Positions 44,362-54,774 of a DNA stretch of 64,000 nt are shown piece after piece (within the stretch, counting starts at the first letter, position 1; every line of letters begins with the position of its first letter). The notes beneath the pieces were generated by a model. It was not told where the DNA came from and did not search any database. It saw nothing but the letters and a program-made list of their open reading frames with translations. The position numbers were made by a program, and so were the translations under genes. The DNA is from CBDEGU01 sp965238045 (GTDB lineage: Bacteria > Acidobacteriota > Terriglobia > Bryobacterales > UBA6623), in NCBI GenBank assembly GCA_965238045.1, contig CBDEGU010000011.1, positions 1 through 64,000 on the forward strand, written 5' to 3'.

Positions 44362-47300
44362 TGGCCAGATCCAAGATCGATCCCCAAATCCGTGATCACC
44401 TTGAATGGATCGGCTTCGTGCGGCCGACGGGTCTCGTCGTCTCCGCCCCGGCCCTCGTGCGCGCCGGAGCGATCCTCAATCAGCGCGACATTGAGGGCCA
44501 GAGGCTTCTGCGCGACTGCGTCACCGAGCGCGTGTTCGACCCCAAGGAGGCCCCGGCTCCGTACCTCCCCGATTTCCGCCGGTTCGCCGAGTCCGTGCTG
44601 GGCTGGACCTTCTCTCCGAAGGCCTATGCGGGCACGGCCGAGTGCCCGATCCCCAGCGAACTCGACGTGGCGGTGGAAGGTTTGGGCGAGACGCTTCGTC
44701 CCGACTTTGCCGTGAGCGAACTCGAACCCAGGGATGACGCATCGCCCTGGCAGCTTCTCGTGAAGATCCTTGATCCCGGCGATGACTTCGACCGTGTCGT
44801 GCGCGGCCAGGGACATCTTGACGTATCGGCTCACGGCCGTATGGAGCGGCTGCTGCGCCTAACCGGAGTGCCCGCGGGCCTGCTGTTCAACGGCCGCGCA
44901 TTGCGCCTCGTCTCCGCGCCAAAGGGTGAAAGCTCGGGTTGGCTCGACTTTCGCGTCGCGGAGATGTTCCAAACAGCGGGCCGGCCGATCTCGACCGCGC
45001 TCCGTCTGCTGCTCGGGCAGCGGCGGCTTCTCTCGCTGCCGCGGGCTCAACGCTTTGCGGCCCTGCTCGAAGACAGCCGCAAGTTCCAAAACGAGGTCAG
45101 CGAGAAGCTGGCCGAGCAGGTGCTGCACGCACTCTACGAACTGTTGCGCGGATTGCAGGCTGCCCATGACCGCTCAAAAGGCGAAGTCCTCCGCGAGCCG
45201 CTCACACAGCATCCCGACGAAGTTTACCGAGGGCTCTTGACCGTGATCCTGCGGCTTGTGTTTCTGCTCTATGCCGAGGAGCGGGACATGCTGCCCGAGG
45301 ATGAGACGTTTCTGCGCCACTACTCGCTTGCGGGTCTCCACGAGCACCTGCGTGAGGATGCCGCCCTCTTCCCGGACACGATGGACCAACGCTACGGCGC
45401 TTGGGCACAGCTTCTCGCTCTGTTTCGCATGATCTATGACGGGGCGGAGTCGGGCTCGATGCGGCTCCCCAGACGCCACGGCGCGCTCTTCGACCCAGAC
45501 CGCTTCCCCTTCCTCGAGGGGCGATCATCCGGCGCGGTGCGCCAAATCGACGAGCGTATCGAGCCGCCGCTCGTGCCCGACGGCACGATCTACCGCGCAC
45601 TCGAAAAACTTCTCGTCCTCGACGGCGAGAGGATCTCCTACCGTGCGCTCGACGTGGAACAGATCGGCTCGGTCTACGAGACGATGATGGGCTTCCGGTT
45701 GGAGACGGCGACGGGCCGATCGATAGCGATCAAGGCGCAGAAGAAGCACGGCGCGCCGACGGCCGTCGATCTCGAAGCGCTGCTGGCCGAATCCGCGGCC
45801 AAGCGCGCCAAGTGGATTCAGGACCGCGCGGGCCGCAAGATCACCGATACCGTCAAGAAGGTGGTCACGGCGGCCGCCTCTCTGGAAGACTTGCACGCGG
45901 CGCTGCTGCCCGTCATTGACCTTGCCGCTACGCCGGACCTCGTCTCAAAGCACGCGATGGTCCTCCAGCCGAGCGAGGAGCGCCGCCGCTCGGGCTCGCA
46001 CTACACGCCGCGCTCGCTCACCGAGCCGATCGTGCGGACCACGCTGGAGCCGATCCTGGCTCCTCTGCGCGGCGACGGGGACCGGCCGCCCAGGCCCGAC
46101 CAAATACTTGAGCTCAAGGTCTGCGACCCGGCGATGGGCTCCGGCGCGTTTCTGGTGGAGGCCTGCCGCCAGCTCGGCGACGCGTTGGTCGAAGCTTGGC
46201 GCGCCCACGATGAGATGCCGGCGATCCCGCCCGATGAAGACGAGGTGATTTTCGCGCGCAGGTTGATCGCGCAGCGTTGTCTCTACGGCGTGGACAAGAA
46301 TCCCGTGGCGGTGGACTTGGCCAAGGTCTCGCTCTGGCTTGCCACGCTGGCCCGGGACCATGCCTTTACCTTCCTGGACCATTCGTTCCGCTGCGGGGAC
46401 TCGCTGGTCGGCTTGACCGCCCAGCAGATCGCGGCGATGCACTGGCAACCGGGGGAGCTGACGCTGTTCGAGCAGTTTCTGCGGGACCGTATTCGGAGGG
46501 TCACCGAGGTTCGCCAGAGCATCATGGCCGCCCGTGAAGACACCCCCTACCGGCTGCTCGAACAGAAGCTCGGGAGTGCCGACGACGCGCTGAACCCCGC
46601 ACGCTGGTCGGGCGACGCTGTGGTCGCCGCGTTCTTCGAAGCCGAAAAGACGCGCGACCGGGAGACCAAACGGCTGGAGTACGCTGTGTTGCACGAGCGG
46701 GCGGAGCGGGGCGATCTTGAGGCAGATGAGCAGTTGCGGCAGGTGGGGGAGCGCTTGGCGGCGGGACCGAACGACGTAACGCCGTTTAATTGGGAGATCG
46801 AGTTTCCCGAAGTATTTCAACTCGACGATCGTTTGCATCGTACGGCTGGGTTCGATGCGATTGTCGGCAATCCGCCGTTCTTGGGCGGCAAGAGAATAAG
46901 CACGTCCCTTGGCTCGCCGTACCGCGATTGGCTGCTCGAAACCGTGCCCGAGTCCAACGTCAACGGTGATCTAGTCGCCTTCTTTTTCCGGAAGGGCTTT
47001 ACCCTCTTACGCGAGTTGGGCAGCTTTGGCCTGATTGCAACAAACACCATTGGTCAGGCCGAGACTCGCTCGACCGGACTGGAGTGGATTTGTCTCCACG
47101 GAGGAGCGATCTATGCGGCAACTCGAAGAATCAGGTGGCCAGGTTCAGCCGCCGTCGTCGTCTCAGTAGTGCATGTTTATAGGGGCCGGCGCGTAATGCC
47201 GCCAAGATTAGACGGTGTCGAGGTGCCGAAAATCACCGCTTACCTCTTTCACGCAGGCGAACATTCGGAGCCCAAGCCGTTGGCGGAAAACAGTGGCAAG

Positions 47301-48350
47301 AGTTTTCTCGGAAGCATCATTCTCGGAATGGGGTTTACGTTCGATGACGCCGCTCCAGACGCATCGCCCTTGGCCGTCATGCTGGAGCTTCTAGAGAAGA
47401 ATCCAAAGTGCAAAGATGTCATCGTCCCGTACATCGGAGGGGAGGAAGTCAACACATCACCTGAACTGATTAACCGCCGGTGCGTGATCAATTTTGGACG
47501 GCGGTCCCTTGCCGAGGTTCGCTCCGACTTTCCGGAACTACTGAACATCGTGACTGAGAAGGTTCGGCCCGCTCGCGCTAGCCTTAAGCGAGCAGCGTAT
47601 CGTGACAATTGGTGGCTTTTCGCCGAGCCACAGCACGCCCTCTATGAGGCAATCGCGTCGATGACCCATGTGTTCGTGACATGCCGGGTCAGCCCATACT
47701 TGAGCATTGCCAAGGTGCCAGCCCGAATGGTGTTCTCTGAATCCCTGGTCGTGTTTCCGTCAGAGTCGTCTTCCGATTTTTCTGTTCTGCAATCGCGTTC
47801 TCATGAAACCTGGGCACGTTTCTTTGGCTCATCAATGAAAGACGATCTCCGCTACTCCCCCACCAAGTGCTTCCGAAGTTTCCCTCTGCCAAGACCGACA
47901 AGCAAAGGAAACCTCACAATGGGAGGTGAACAATATCATAATTTTCGTTCGGCCCTTATGCACGAGCGAGGTCTCGGTCTCACTGCGATCTACAACCGCT
48001 TCCACGATCCCGAAGAGCGCGACCCGGAGATCCTCAAGCTTCGCGAGTTGCACGCCGCCATGGACCGCGCCGTGCTCGACGCCTATAGCTGGAGCGACAT
48101 CTCCACCGACTGCGAGTTTCTCCTCGACTACGAGATCGACGAGGAAGAGTGGGGCAGAAAGAAGAAGCCCTGGCGCTACCGCTGGCCCGACAATGTCCGC
48201 GACGAAGTGCTGGCGCGCCTGATCGAGCTTAACGCCGAGCGAGCAAAAGAAGAGGTGCGCTCCGGCGCCGCCGCCGCCCCCAAGAAGCGCCGCAAGAAAG
48301 CAACGCGCCGCTCCCCCCAAGCATCCGGCATGAAGGACCTTTTCTCATGA
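44361..48350 (+). CDS. drmMI: DISARM adenine-specific DNA methyltransferase DrmMI
   Basis: The 1329-residue protein has the SAM site D589-P-A-M-G-S-G-A-F (motif I) preceded by GSHYTPRSLTEPIV, and the catalytic motif IV N837-P-P-F840 in FDAIVGNPPFLGGKR. This makes it an N6-adenine methylase of the large type II-G-like class used in class 1 DISARM. In DISARM the enzyme marks host DNA so that the DrmAB machinery spares it. The C-terminus is basic (KKRRKKATRRSP). The frame is intact, starts in a TGATG overlap with drmD and ends in an ATGA overlap with drmA. It may depend on drmD transcription, which the IS now interrupts. Confidence 0.93.
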   Translation: MARSKIDPQIRDHLEWIGFVRPTGLVVSAPALVRAGAILNQRDIEGQRLLRDCVTERVFDPKEAPAPYLPDFRRFAESVLGWTFSPKAYAGTAECPIPSELDVAVEGLGETLRPDFAVSELEPRDDASPWQLLVKILDPGDDFDRVVRGQGHLDVSAHGRMERLLRLTGVPAGLLFNGRALRLVSAPKGESSGWLDFRVAEMFQTAGRPISTALRLLLGQRRLLSLPRAQRFAALLEDSRKFQNEVSEKLAEQVLHALYELLRGLQAAHDRSKGEVLREPLTQHPDEVYRGLLTVILRLVFLLYAEERDMLPEDETFLRHYSLAGLHEHLREDAALFPDTMDQRYGAWAQLLALFRMIYDGAESGSMRLPRRHGALFDPDRFPFLEGRSSGAVRQIDERIEPPLVPDGTIYRALEKLLVLDGERISYRALDVEQIGSVYETMMGFRLETATGRSIAIKAQKKHGAPTAVDLEALLAESAAKRAKWIQDRAGRKITDTVKKVVTAAASLEDLHAALLPVIDLAATPDLVSKHAMVLQPSEERRRSGSHYTPRSLTEPIVRTTLEPILAPLRGDGDRPPRPDQILELKVCDPAMGSGAFLVEACRQLGDALVEAWRAHDEMPAIPPDEDEVIFARRLIAQRCLYGVDKNPVAVDLAKVSLWLATLARDHAFTFLDHSFRCGDSLVGLTAQQIAAMHWQPGELTLFEQFLRDRIRRVTEVRQSIMAAREDTPYRLLEQKLGSADDALNPARWSGDAVVAAFFEAEKTRDRETKRLEYAVLHERAERGDLEADEQLRQVGERLAAGPNDVTPFNWEIEFPEVFQLDDRLHRTAGFDAIVGNPPFLGGKRISTSLGSPYRDWLLETVPESNVNGDLVAFFFRKGFTLLRELGSFGLIATNTIGQAETRSTGLEWICLHGGAIYAATRRIRWPGSAAVVVSVVHVYRGRRVMPPRLDGVEVPKITAYLFHAGEHSEPKPLAENSGKSFLGSIILGMGFTFDDAAPDASPLAVMLELLEKNPKCKDVIVPYIGGEEVNTSPELINRRCVINFGRRSLAEVRSDFPELLNIVTEKVRPARASLKRAAYRDNWWLFAEPQHALYEAIASMTHVFVTCRVSPYLSIAKVPARMVFSESLVVFPSESSSDFSVLQSRSHETWARFFGSSMKDDLRYSPTKCFRSFPLPRPTSKGNLTMGGEQYHNFRSALMHERGLGLTAIYNRFHDPEERDPEILKLRELHAAMDRAVLDAYSWSDISTDCEFLLDYEIDEEEWGRKKKPWRYRWPDNVRDEVLARLIELNAERAKEEVRSGAAAAPKKRRKKATRRSPQASGMKDLFS

Positions 48351-51300
48351 CGACCCAATCAGACGGCAAAGCCACTCTCACCTCCTTGGAGGTGCGCGGG
48401 CCGCTGGTCGAGGCCGTGACGCTCGACCTCGTAGGCCCGCAGGCCGGGCACCCGCACGCCGAGGAAATGCTGCCGGGCTGGGTGAAGCCGTCGAACTGGT
48501 ATCTCACGGGTTTCCTAATTCCGGCCGGTTCGCCGCCCGAAAAGAGCGCGGATGCGGATGAGGACGACGACTTCGAACTCGTTCCCGAGTCAGCGGGTCC
48601 CGCGGAGGAATCAAGCGAAGAGCGCAAAGCCGCCAAGAAAGGTTTCGTTCCTTCGTCGATGGGGCTCAGCTTCCTCGTCCCGAAAGAAGCGAACGGCATC
48701 ACTGTGACCGTGCGCTGGGGCGACTACACGCAGACGGAAACCAACGATGCGGATCGCAAGCCCGTGTCTGTTTGGCGGCGGAAATCCCGCGAGGAGCCGG
48801 TTCCCGTAACTCTCAAAGGCGGCAGCCAAGCGGACGTGCAGGACGTGCCCGACTCCGGCGGTCTTCAGCTCCACATTGTCGAGCGCCCGATTGCCGTCGC
48901 GGATCTTGATAAGCACATACCGCGGGGAACCCGCTCGGTCTCGGTTTTTCTGGTGAACCACCGCAAGGCGGACGAGGAAACAGCCGATCTGGCCTACGCT
49001 TTTCAAGCTGAGATCGAGGTGCGGAGCGACCGTCCGTTCGTCCCCCGGCCAGACTTACGCGGTGCGCAGGCCGCGGACTGGGACGAGCAAGTCGCGGATC
49101 TCCACTACGCCGACACTCCCGAGTACGCCACCGGCCACGGCGTCTCAGCCGAATGGGAGATTCTAGACGGCGCGTGCCGGATTCTTCGCAGTGCGTGGAT
49201 ACCGCGCGCCGAGGTGGAAAAGACAACGACCGAGGACGTGCCGGGCGCCGAGTTGCAAATGGATGCGCTTGGCGCGCTCGCTGACGGCCAGGCCGCCGAG
49301 GCCGCGCTGCGGCCGCTCGTCAGTGCGTATCGCGACTGGATTAGCGAGCAGCCTTCAAAGAACGGGGACCTGGAAGGCAGCCGAAGCGATACAGCGGACG
49401 AGCTTGTGCGGCTCGCGGGTGTCGCCGCCGATCGGATCGAGCGGGGCATCACGCTTTTGACTCAGGATGCGGATGCGCTCGATGCGTTCCGCGTGGCGAA
49501 TCGGTCCGTCGCCCGGGCGCTCCGCAAGCGGCTCGACATCGAGGCCCCAAGCTGGCGTGCCTTCCAGCTTGCTTTCATACTGCTGAATCTTCCTGGTCTA
49601 GCCGACCCGCGCGACCCCAACCGCGAAACAGTGGACTTGCTGTTCTTCCCCACGGGAGGAGGCAAGACGGAGGCCTACCTGGGACTCGCCGCGTTCGCCA
49701 TGGTGCTGCGCCGGCTGCGCCATCCCGAGGACAACGGGCGAGCGGGCGCCGGCGTGAGCGTCATCATGCGCTACACCCTACGGCTGCTCACGCTCGATCA
49801 GCTTGTGCGTGCCGCCGGCCTTGTGTGCGCTCTTGAACTCGAACGCGAGCAGAATGTCGCGCGCTACGGCGAGTGGTCCTTCGAGATCGGTCTCTGGGTC
49901 GGCAAGGCCGCGACGCCGAATATTCTGGGGCGCAAGGGAGACGGACGGTCCGATTCGGCTCGCGCGAAAGTGCGGAACTTCAAGCGTGACCCAAGGAGTA
50001 ATCCATCGCCGATCCCTCTTGAGGACTGCCCGTGGTGTGGGACACGTTTTCAACCCGATTCGTTCGCGCTCTTACCCAACGACGATCAGCCGCGCGAACT
50101 GCGCATCGTCTGCGCAAACTTCGAATGCGACTTTACACGGGACCGTCCGCTGCCGATCGTGGCCGTGGACGAGCCGATCTACCGGAGGCTCCCCGCGTTC
50201 CTGATCGCAACGGTGGACAAGTTCGCGGCGCTACCGTGGGTTGGCGAGGCGGGGGCGCTGCTCGGCGGCGCGGAACGTCACGACGGGACGGGCTTCTATG
50301 GCGCCGCGGAGCCGGGTCACGGCAAGCGCCTGGTTGTCCCGCTACCGCCACCCGACCTGGTCATCCAGGACGAGTTGCACCTGATCTCGGGACCGCTGGG
50401 CACGATGGCGGGGCTCTACGAGGCTGCGATTGAAGCGCTGTGCGTGCGTGAAGTGAACGGGCGAACGGTGAGGCCGAAGATCGTCGCTTCCACCGCCACC
50501 GTGCGCCGGGCACAGGATCAGATCCAGGCCCTGTTCGCGCGTTCGTTGACGCAGGTGTTCCCGCCGCCCGGTCCCGACCGGCGCGACTCATTCTTCGCAA
50601 AGACCGTGCCCACATCGGAGAAGGCGGCAAGGCTCTATCTCGGGGTCGCCGCTCAGGGAAGAAACCCCAAGGTCATCATGCGCAAGGCGTGGCTCGCCCT
50701 GATGGGCGCCGCGGAGCGCGCCTACCGTGACGCAGGGGGCCACAAGAACGAGAAGAACCCCGCTGATCCCTACATGACGGTGCTCGGCTACTTCAACAGC
50801 CTGCGCGAATTGGGCGGGGCGCGCCGCATGCTTGAAGAGGAGGTACAGAATACGATCAAGGCGTACGGTGAGCGCAAGCGCATTGGGGAGAAGCATGGGT
50901 ATTTCCAGAACCGCAAATACTTCTCTGAAGTCGTCGAACTCACGTCGCGCGTTTCGACGGACAAGGTAGCCGAGGCCCGCCGCCGGCTCGGCACCCCATT
51001 TCACAACATGGGGCAGCGGGTTGACTGTGCGCTGGCGACAAACATGATCTCGGTGGGTCTCGATATCCCGCGCCTCGGACTGATGGTCGTCTTCGGTCAA
51101 CCGAAGACTCACGCCGAGTACATCCAGGCCACGAGCCGCGTCGGCCGCGACGACAAACGCCCTGGTCTGGTTGTCACACTTCTCAACATCCACAAACCCC
51201 GCGACCGCTCCCACTACGAGCGGTTCCGACATTATCACGAGACCTTCTACCGTTCCGTGGAGGTATCCAGCGTCACGCCATTCTCTGCTCGTGCGCTCGA

Positions 51301-51751
51301 CCGTGGCTTTGCCGGGGCGCTCGTTGGGTTGGCCCGCCATGCTGTGCCGGAGCTGACGCCACCACGAGGAGTTGAGCATATCGCGGACGTGCGCGCGGCC
51401 CTCGAGCGCCGCCTGCTGGATGCTTTTCTCGACCGCGTCCGGCAGCAGCCTTTCGTGGACGAAGCGGAGCGGGAAGAATGTCTTCGCAGCGTTCAGAACC
51501 GCATCGTCGACTTGCTCGATTCCTGGCGTAAGGTCTTCGACGACTTCCACGCTGCCGGAGTGTCTATGCAGTATCAGAAGTACGAGTTACGGCAACCACA
51601 ACCATTGCTTCGAGAGATGCTCGACAGGGATTTCGAATCCGAACACCATCGCAAGTTTCGCGCCAATCGCTCGCTCCGCGATGTAGAGCCGGAAGTGAAT
51701 CTTTTCTTGAAGGAACTAAGCGGCGTGCAGGTGGAGGATCGTTCCACATGA
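48347..51751 (+). CDS. drmA: DISARM helicase DrmA
   Basis: The 1134-residue protein has Walker A P435-T-G-G-G-K-T441, a D675-E-L-H box in VIQDELHLISG, and the C-lobe MISVGLDIPRLGLMVVFGQP with QATSRVGRD (motif VI). Between the lobes are Cys pairs (CPWCGTRF and CANFECDF) that suggest a zinc site. This is the layout of DrmA, which with DrmB forms the core DISARM complex acting on incoming DNA with free 5' ends. The frame is intact and overlaps its neighbours by 4 nt at both ends. Confidence 0.94.
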   Translation: MTTQSDGKATLTSLEVRGPLVEAVTLDLVGPQAGHPHAEEMLPGWVKPSNWYLTGFLIPAGSPPEKSADADEDDDFELVPESAGPAEESSEERKAAKKGFVPSSMGLSFLVPKEANGITVTVRWGDYTQTETNDADRKPVSVWRRKSREEPVPVTLKGGSQADVQDVPDSGGLQLHIVERPIAVADLDKHIPRGTRSVSVFLVNHRKADEETADLAYAFQAEIEVRSDRPFVPRPDLRGAQAADWDEQVADLHYADTPEYATGHGVSAEWEILDGACRILRSAWIPRAEVEKTTTEDVPGAELQMDALGALADGQAAEAALRPLVSAYRDWISEQPSKNGDLEGSRSDTADELVRLAGVAADRIERGITLLTQDADALDAFRVANRSVARALRKRLDIEAPSWRAFQLAFILLNLPGLADPRDPNRETVDLLFFPTGGGKTEAYLGLAAFAMVLRRLRHPEDNGRAGAGVSVIMRYTLRLLTLDQLVRAAGLVCALELEREQNVARYGEWSFEIGLWVGKAATPNILGRKGDGRSDSARAKVRNFKRDPRSNPSPIPLEDCPWCGTRFQPDSFALLPNDDQPRELRIVCANFECDFTRDRPLPIVAVDEPIYRRLPAFLIATVDKFAALPWVGEAGALLGGAERHDGTGFYGAAEPGHGKRLVVPLPPPDLVIQDELHLISGPLGTMAGLYEAAIEALCVREVNGRTVRPKIVASTATVRRAQDQIQALFARSLTQVFPPPGPDRRDSFFAKTVPTSEKAARLYLGVAAQGRNPKVIMRKAWLALMGAAERAYRDAGGHKNEKNPADPYMTVLGYFNSLRELGGARRMLEEEVQNTIKAYGERKRIGEKHGYFQNRKYFSEVVELTSRVSTDKVAEARRRLGTPFHNMGQRVDCALATNMISVGLDIPRLGLMVVFGQPKTHAEYIQATSRVGRDDKRPGLVVTLLNIHKPRDRSHYERFRHYHETFYRSVEVSSVTPFSARALDRGFAGALVGLARHAVPELTPPRGVEHIADVRAALERRLLDAFLDRVRQQPFVDEAEREECLRSVQNRIVDLLDSWRKVFDDFHAAGVSMQYQKYELRQPQPLLREMLDRDFESEHHRKFRANRSLRDVEPEVNLFLKELSGVQVEDRST

Positions 51752-53553
51752 GCCGGAAGTCGCACGGACAGATCAGACGTGGGCAGGTCATCACGACCTA
51801 CGGACCAGGCGCCCTGATCGATCTGCCAAGGCATTCCGCGATTGTCGGCGGGCTCGAAACGTGGCCGAAGACGAGCGAGCTGGAAGAGATTATCGAGCCG
51901 CGTTTGACGCAGAAGCTCCAGCAGATGACTGGGGTCCCAGCCCCCCGTCTTTTCGCGCCGCCGCGGGACGAGAGCGATCCGCGTGCACCGACGAGGGGAA
52001 TTGGTGTCTGGAGGTTTCCGGCATGGTTTGTTGTGCAGGAGAAGGAGAAGGGTAAGGGTGAAGCGCACGAGCGCTCCCGCCGCCTCGTGCATCGGAAGGC
52101 GCTCGACGAAAAGGGGCAGTTCGATGACCGACCGGTCGTGCCCACTCGTTTTGTGCGCGCCTGCACGAAAGGGCATGTGGATGACCTTGACTGGCGGTAT
52201 TTTGTTCACGGCTCTGGGAGTTCCTGCCGGCGGCAACTGTGGCTTGTCGAGCGAGGTACCGGCGGCGATCTTGCTGACCTAGCCGTCCGTTGCGAATGTG
52301 GAGAAGTACCATCGCACAGTTTGTATGAGGCGGCCCAGCGTGAGTTGAAAGCGCTGGGGCCGTGTCTTGGCGCACGGCCATGGCTCGGACGGAATACGGA
52401 AGAGGGATGCAAACTAGAAAGCCGGCTACTCATCCGCACTGCTTCGAACGCTTACTTCCCTCAAGTTGTCAGCGTTCTTTCGCTGCCCGATCGCGGAAGT
52501 GCGGTGGACACCGCGGTCAAAGAGCTTTGGGATGATCTACAAATCGTTGATGATGCAGCGGGACTCGCCTTCCTGAAGAAGAAACCAAGAATCTCGGAGC
52601 GGCTCGCTCCGTTCAGCGACGACGAGGTGCTCGCCGCGATCCGCGAAGCCAAGGAGGGCAAGGCGGAGGAGAAGCCCGTCAAGCAGGTCGAACTGGAGGC
52701 CTTGCTTGCAGCGCCGGAAGGCTTTGGTGACGACGTTCCTGTTGACCCAGACTTTCACGCCCGCCGGCTCCCGGACAGGGCTTGGCGGCGCTCAGGAGAT
52801 CGCGCCGGCATCGCAGCCGTAATTCAAGTTCACCGCTTGCGTGAGGTTCTCGTTTTGGTTGGATTCACACGCTTCGAGGCGGTGACACCGGACATCAACG
52901 GTGAATACGAGACCGACGTTGAGCGCGCGCAGATAGCTTACGAACCAAGCTGGTTTCCCGCCGTCGAGAACCGCGGCGAGGGGTTGTTTATCCAACTCAG
53001 CGCGGAGGCTGTGATGAGTTGGCTCAAGCGACCAGCCGTGCAACAGCGCCTGGACGCGCTTGCCCGAGGACACGAACGCTGGGGTGAGGACCGCAAGAGC
53101 AAGCGTAAGTTCCCCGGTGGGCCTTACATCCTTCTGCACACGCTCTCGCATCTCCTAATCCAGTCGCTTGCCATGCGCTGCGGCTATCCGGCTAGTTCGA
53201 TTCGGGAGCGGATCTATGCGGATATGGACGCCCAGCGCTTCGGTATTCTCCTTTACACGGGAAGCCCCGATGCCGAGGGTACACTCGGTGGTCTTGTGCA
53301 GCAGGCCCGCTACATCGAGGATCACCTCGCACAGGCGCTTCGGATGAGTGCGCTTTGTTCGAATGACCCCGTCTGCGCCCATCATGACCCTGGTGCAAGT
53401 TTTGAAGGTCGCTGGCTCCATGGCGCTGCTTGCCATGGCTGTGCGTTGGTGGCCGAAACTTCTTGCGAGATGCGGAACGACTACCTCGACCGCGCACTCG
53501 TTGTGCCGGTACTCGGTTTTCCTGACGCTGCATTCTTCAGGGCCGTGTCATGA
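51748..53553 (+). CDS. drmB: DISARM protein DrmB (DUF1998)
   Basis: The 601-residue protein begins with the DrmB-typical GQIRRGQVITTYGPGALIDL, and its C-terminal third carries the DUF1998 blocks LLHTLSHLLIQSLAMRCGYP and a Cys cluster (CSNDPVCAHHD, then GAACHGCALVAETSCEMRN) likely to bind zinc. DrmB pairs with DrmA; together they recognise and block foreign DNA. Overlaps with drmA and drmC are ATGA. The frame is complete. Confidence 0.94.
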   Translation: MSRKSHGQIRRGQVITTYGPGALIDLPRHSAIVGGLETWPKTSELEEIIEPRLTQKLQQMTGVPAPRLFAPPRDESDPRAPTRGIGVWRFPAWFVVQEKEKGKGEAHERSRRLVHRKALDEKGQFDDRPVVPTRFVRACTKGHVDDLDWRYFVHGSGSSCRRQLWLVERGTGGDLADLAVRCECGEVPSHSLYEAAQRELKALGPCLGARPWLGRNTEEGCKLESRLLIRTASNAYFPQVVSVLSLPDRGSAVDTAVKELWDDLQIVDDAAGLAFLKKKPRISERLAPFSDDEVLAAIREAKEGKAEEKPVKQVELEALLAAPEGFGDDVPVDPDFHARRLPDRAWRRSGDRAGIAAVIQVHRLREVLVLVGFTRFEAVTPDINGEYETDVERAQIAYEPSWFPAVENRGEGLFIQLSAEAVMSWLKRPAVQQRLDALARGHERWGEDRKSKRKFPGGPYILLHTLSHLLIQSLAMRCGYPASSIRERIYADMDAQRFGILLYTGSPDAEGTLGGLVQQARYIEDHLAQALRMSALCSNDPVCAHHDPGASFEGRWLHGAACHGCALVAETSCEMRNDYLDRALVVPVLGFPDAAFFRAVS

Positions 53554-54332
53554 GCACCCCCCTGCTCGATCTCCCACCTCATCTCCGTGCTCGCCTGGCG
53601 AGCGCTCTCGAGTCCGGCCTTCTGGGCCCGTCTCCCACTCTCGCGTCGCTCCGCTCGGTGCTGGGGAATCGAGAGGATGCGGAAGACCTCGCCGCGTCGC
53701 TGCTTGAACTCGGGCGGCTTGGGATCTCGGGGCCGGCCGCTGCCGCCTGGCTTCGGACTCTTGAACGGGCTACAGCGAGAACTCGGAAACCCGACCTTGT
53801 GTGGTCCGGCCCCGAAGTCCCAGGCTTGCACGCTCGGGATACCAGACGTGTCTACGAAGAGTTGCTGGGCTCTGCAGAGCGCTCGATCTGGGCGAGCACA
53901 TACGCCTTTTTCGACGGTCCTAAGGCGTTCGAGGTTTTGGCTCGACGCATGGAGACAACGCCAGCACTCCGCGTCACGCTGCTGCTGAACATCCAACGCA
54001 AAAGGGGCGACACTACCGCTTCAGAACAATTGGTGCGGAGGTTCGCGGAACGTTTTTGGAAGACCGACTGGCCTGGATTGGCGCGTCCAGGCGTGTTTTA
54101 CGACCCCCGAGCGCTCGACCCGGAAGGTCCCGGTGGCGTTCTTCATGCGAAGGCCGTTGTCGCCGACGATGAAGCGGTATTCATAACCTCGGCAAACCTT
54201 ACCGAGGCTGCCTTGGACCGAAATATCGAGCTCGGCGTTCTGATTCGCGACCGTGCATTGGCTCTGGCCGTCGGTGGTTATTTCCAGAATCTGATCGATC
54301 GCGATCTACTAAAGCCTTTACCTTTGGCATGA
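53550..54332 (+). CDS. drmC: DISARM phospholipase-D-like nuclease DrmC
   Basis: The 260-residue protein has one HKD motif, GVLHAKAVVADDEAVFITSA, followed by NLTEAALDRNIELGVLI, the pattern of PLD-superfamily nucleases that work as dimers. DrmC is the accessory nuclease of DISARM. It is the last gene of the operon. The next feature, a recombinase fragment, is on the opposite strand. Confidence 0.93.
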   Translation: MSTPLLDLPPHLRARLASALESGLLGPSPTLASLRSVLGNREDAEDLAASLLELGRLGISGPAAAAWLRTLERATARTRKPDLVWSGPEVPGLHARDTRRVYEELLGSAERSIWASTYAFFDGPKAFEVLARRMETTPALRVTLLLNIQRKRGDTTASEQLVRRFAERFWKTDWPGLARPGVFYDPRALDPEGPGGVLHAKAVVADDEAVFITSANLTEAALDRNIELGVLIRDRALALAVGGYFQNLIDRDLLKPLPLA

Positions 54333-54396
54333 CAGAAACACCACAACTGTCTTGCAAACATAGCGTGTGCCCGCGTTGACGGGCGACAGTAGTTTT

Positions 54397-54560
54397 CTAA
54401 ATCGCCATGCGCTCCACTTCATCGAGCGAAATCTCATCCTGCCGCCGGTCGTAGAGCTTCGTGGTCCGTGGCGACTCGTGATTGGCGATGTGCTGCGCGA
54501 TCTCCAGGGTCCCGCCGTTGCGCAGGTATTCGGTGATGCCGCTGCCGCGCCAAGCGGAAG
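54397..54560 (-). pseudogene. Tyrosine recombinase (integrase), C-terminal fragment
   Basis: The last about 50 codons read GITEYLRNGGTLEIAQHIAN and HESPRTTKLYDRRQDEIS, ending DEVERMAI. They include the second His region and the nucleophile Tyr (LYDRR) of phage-type integrases. The Arg and other catalytic residues upstream are missing; frame is lost beyond 54560. Its position after drmC suggests the integrase of the island that carried DISARM. Confidence 0.8.
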
Positions 54561-54774
54561 GCTGCCGGATTTTGTTCGCTCACGAATGACAACCACCAGG
54601 GCGGGGGCTTCGGTTCCCGCCCGCCTGGCTGGTTGCGCTCACAACTCCCGCACGTCAGGGAGCCGCTGCCGGTCTCGCCAGGGATGGAGAGCGGCATCAC
54701 CGATCGGGTGTGGTCGCTGGAGAACCTCATCGCATATTGACACGCGATTTATCATGAGCAAAGAGGACGGGATC

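Noticed and set aside
39585..54332. BREX or Pgl system instead of DISARM
   Set aside because: No PglZ phosphatase, BrxC/PglY ATPase or kinase is present; gene order and DUF1998/PLD genes fit DISARM.
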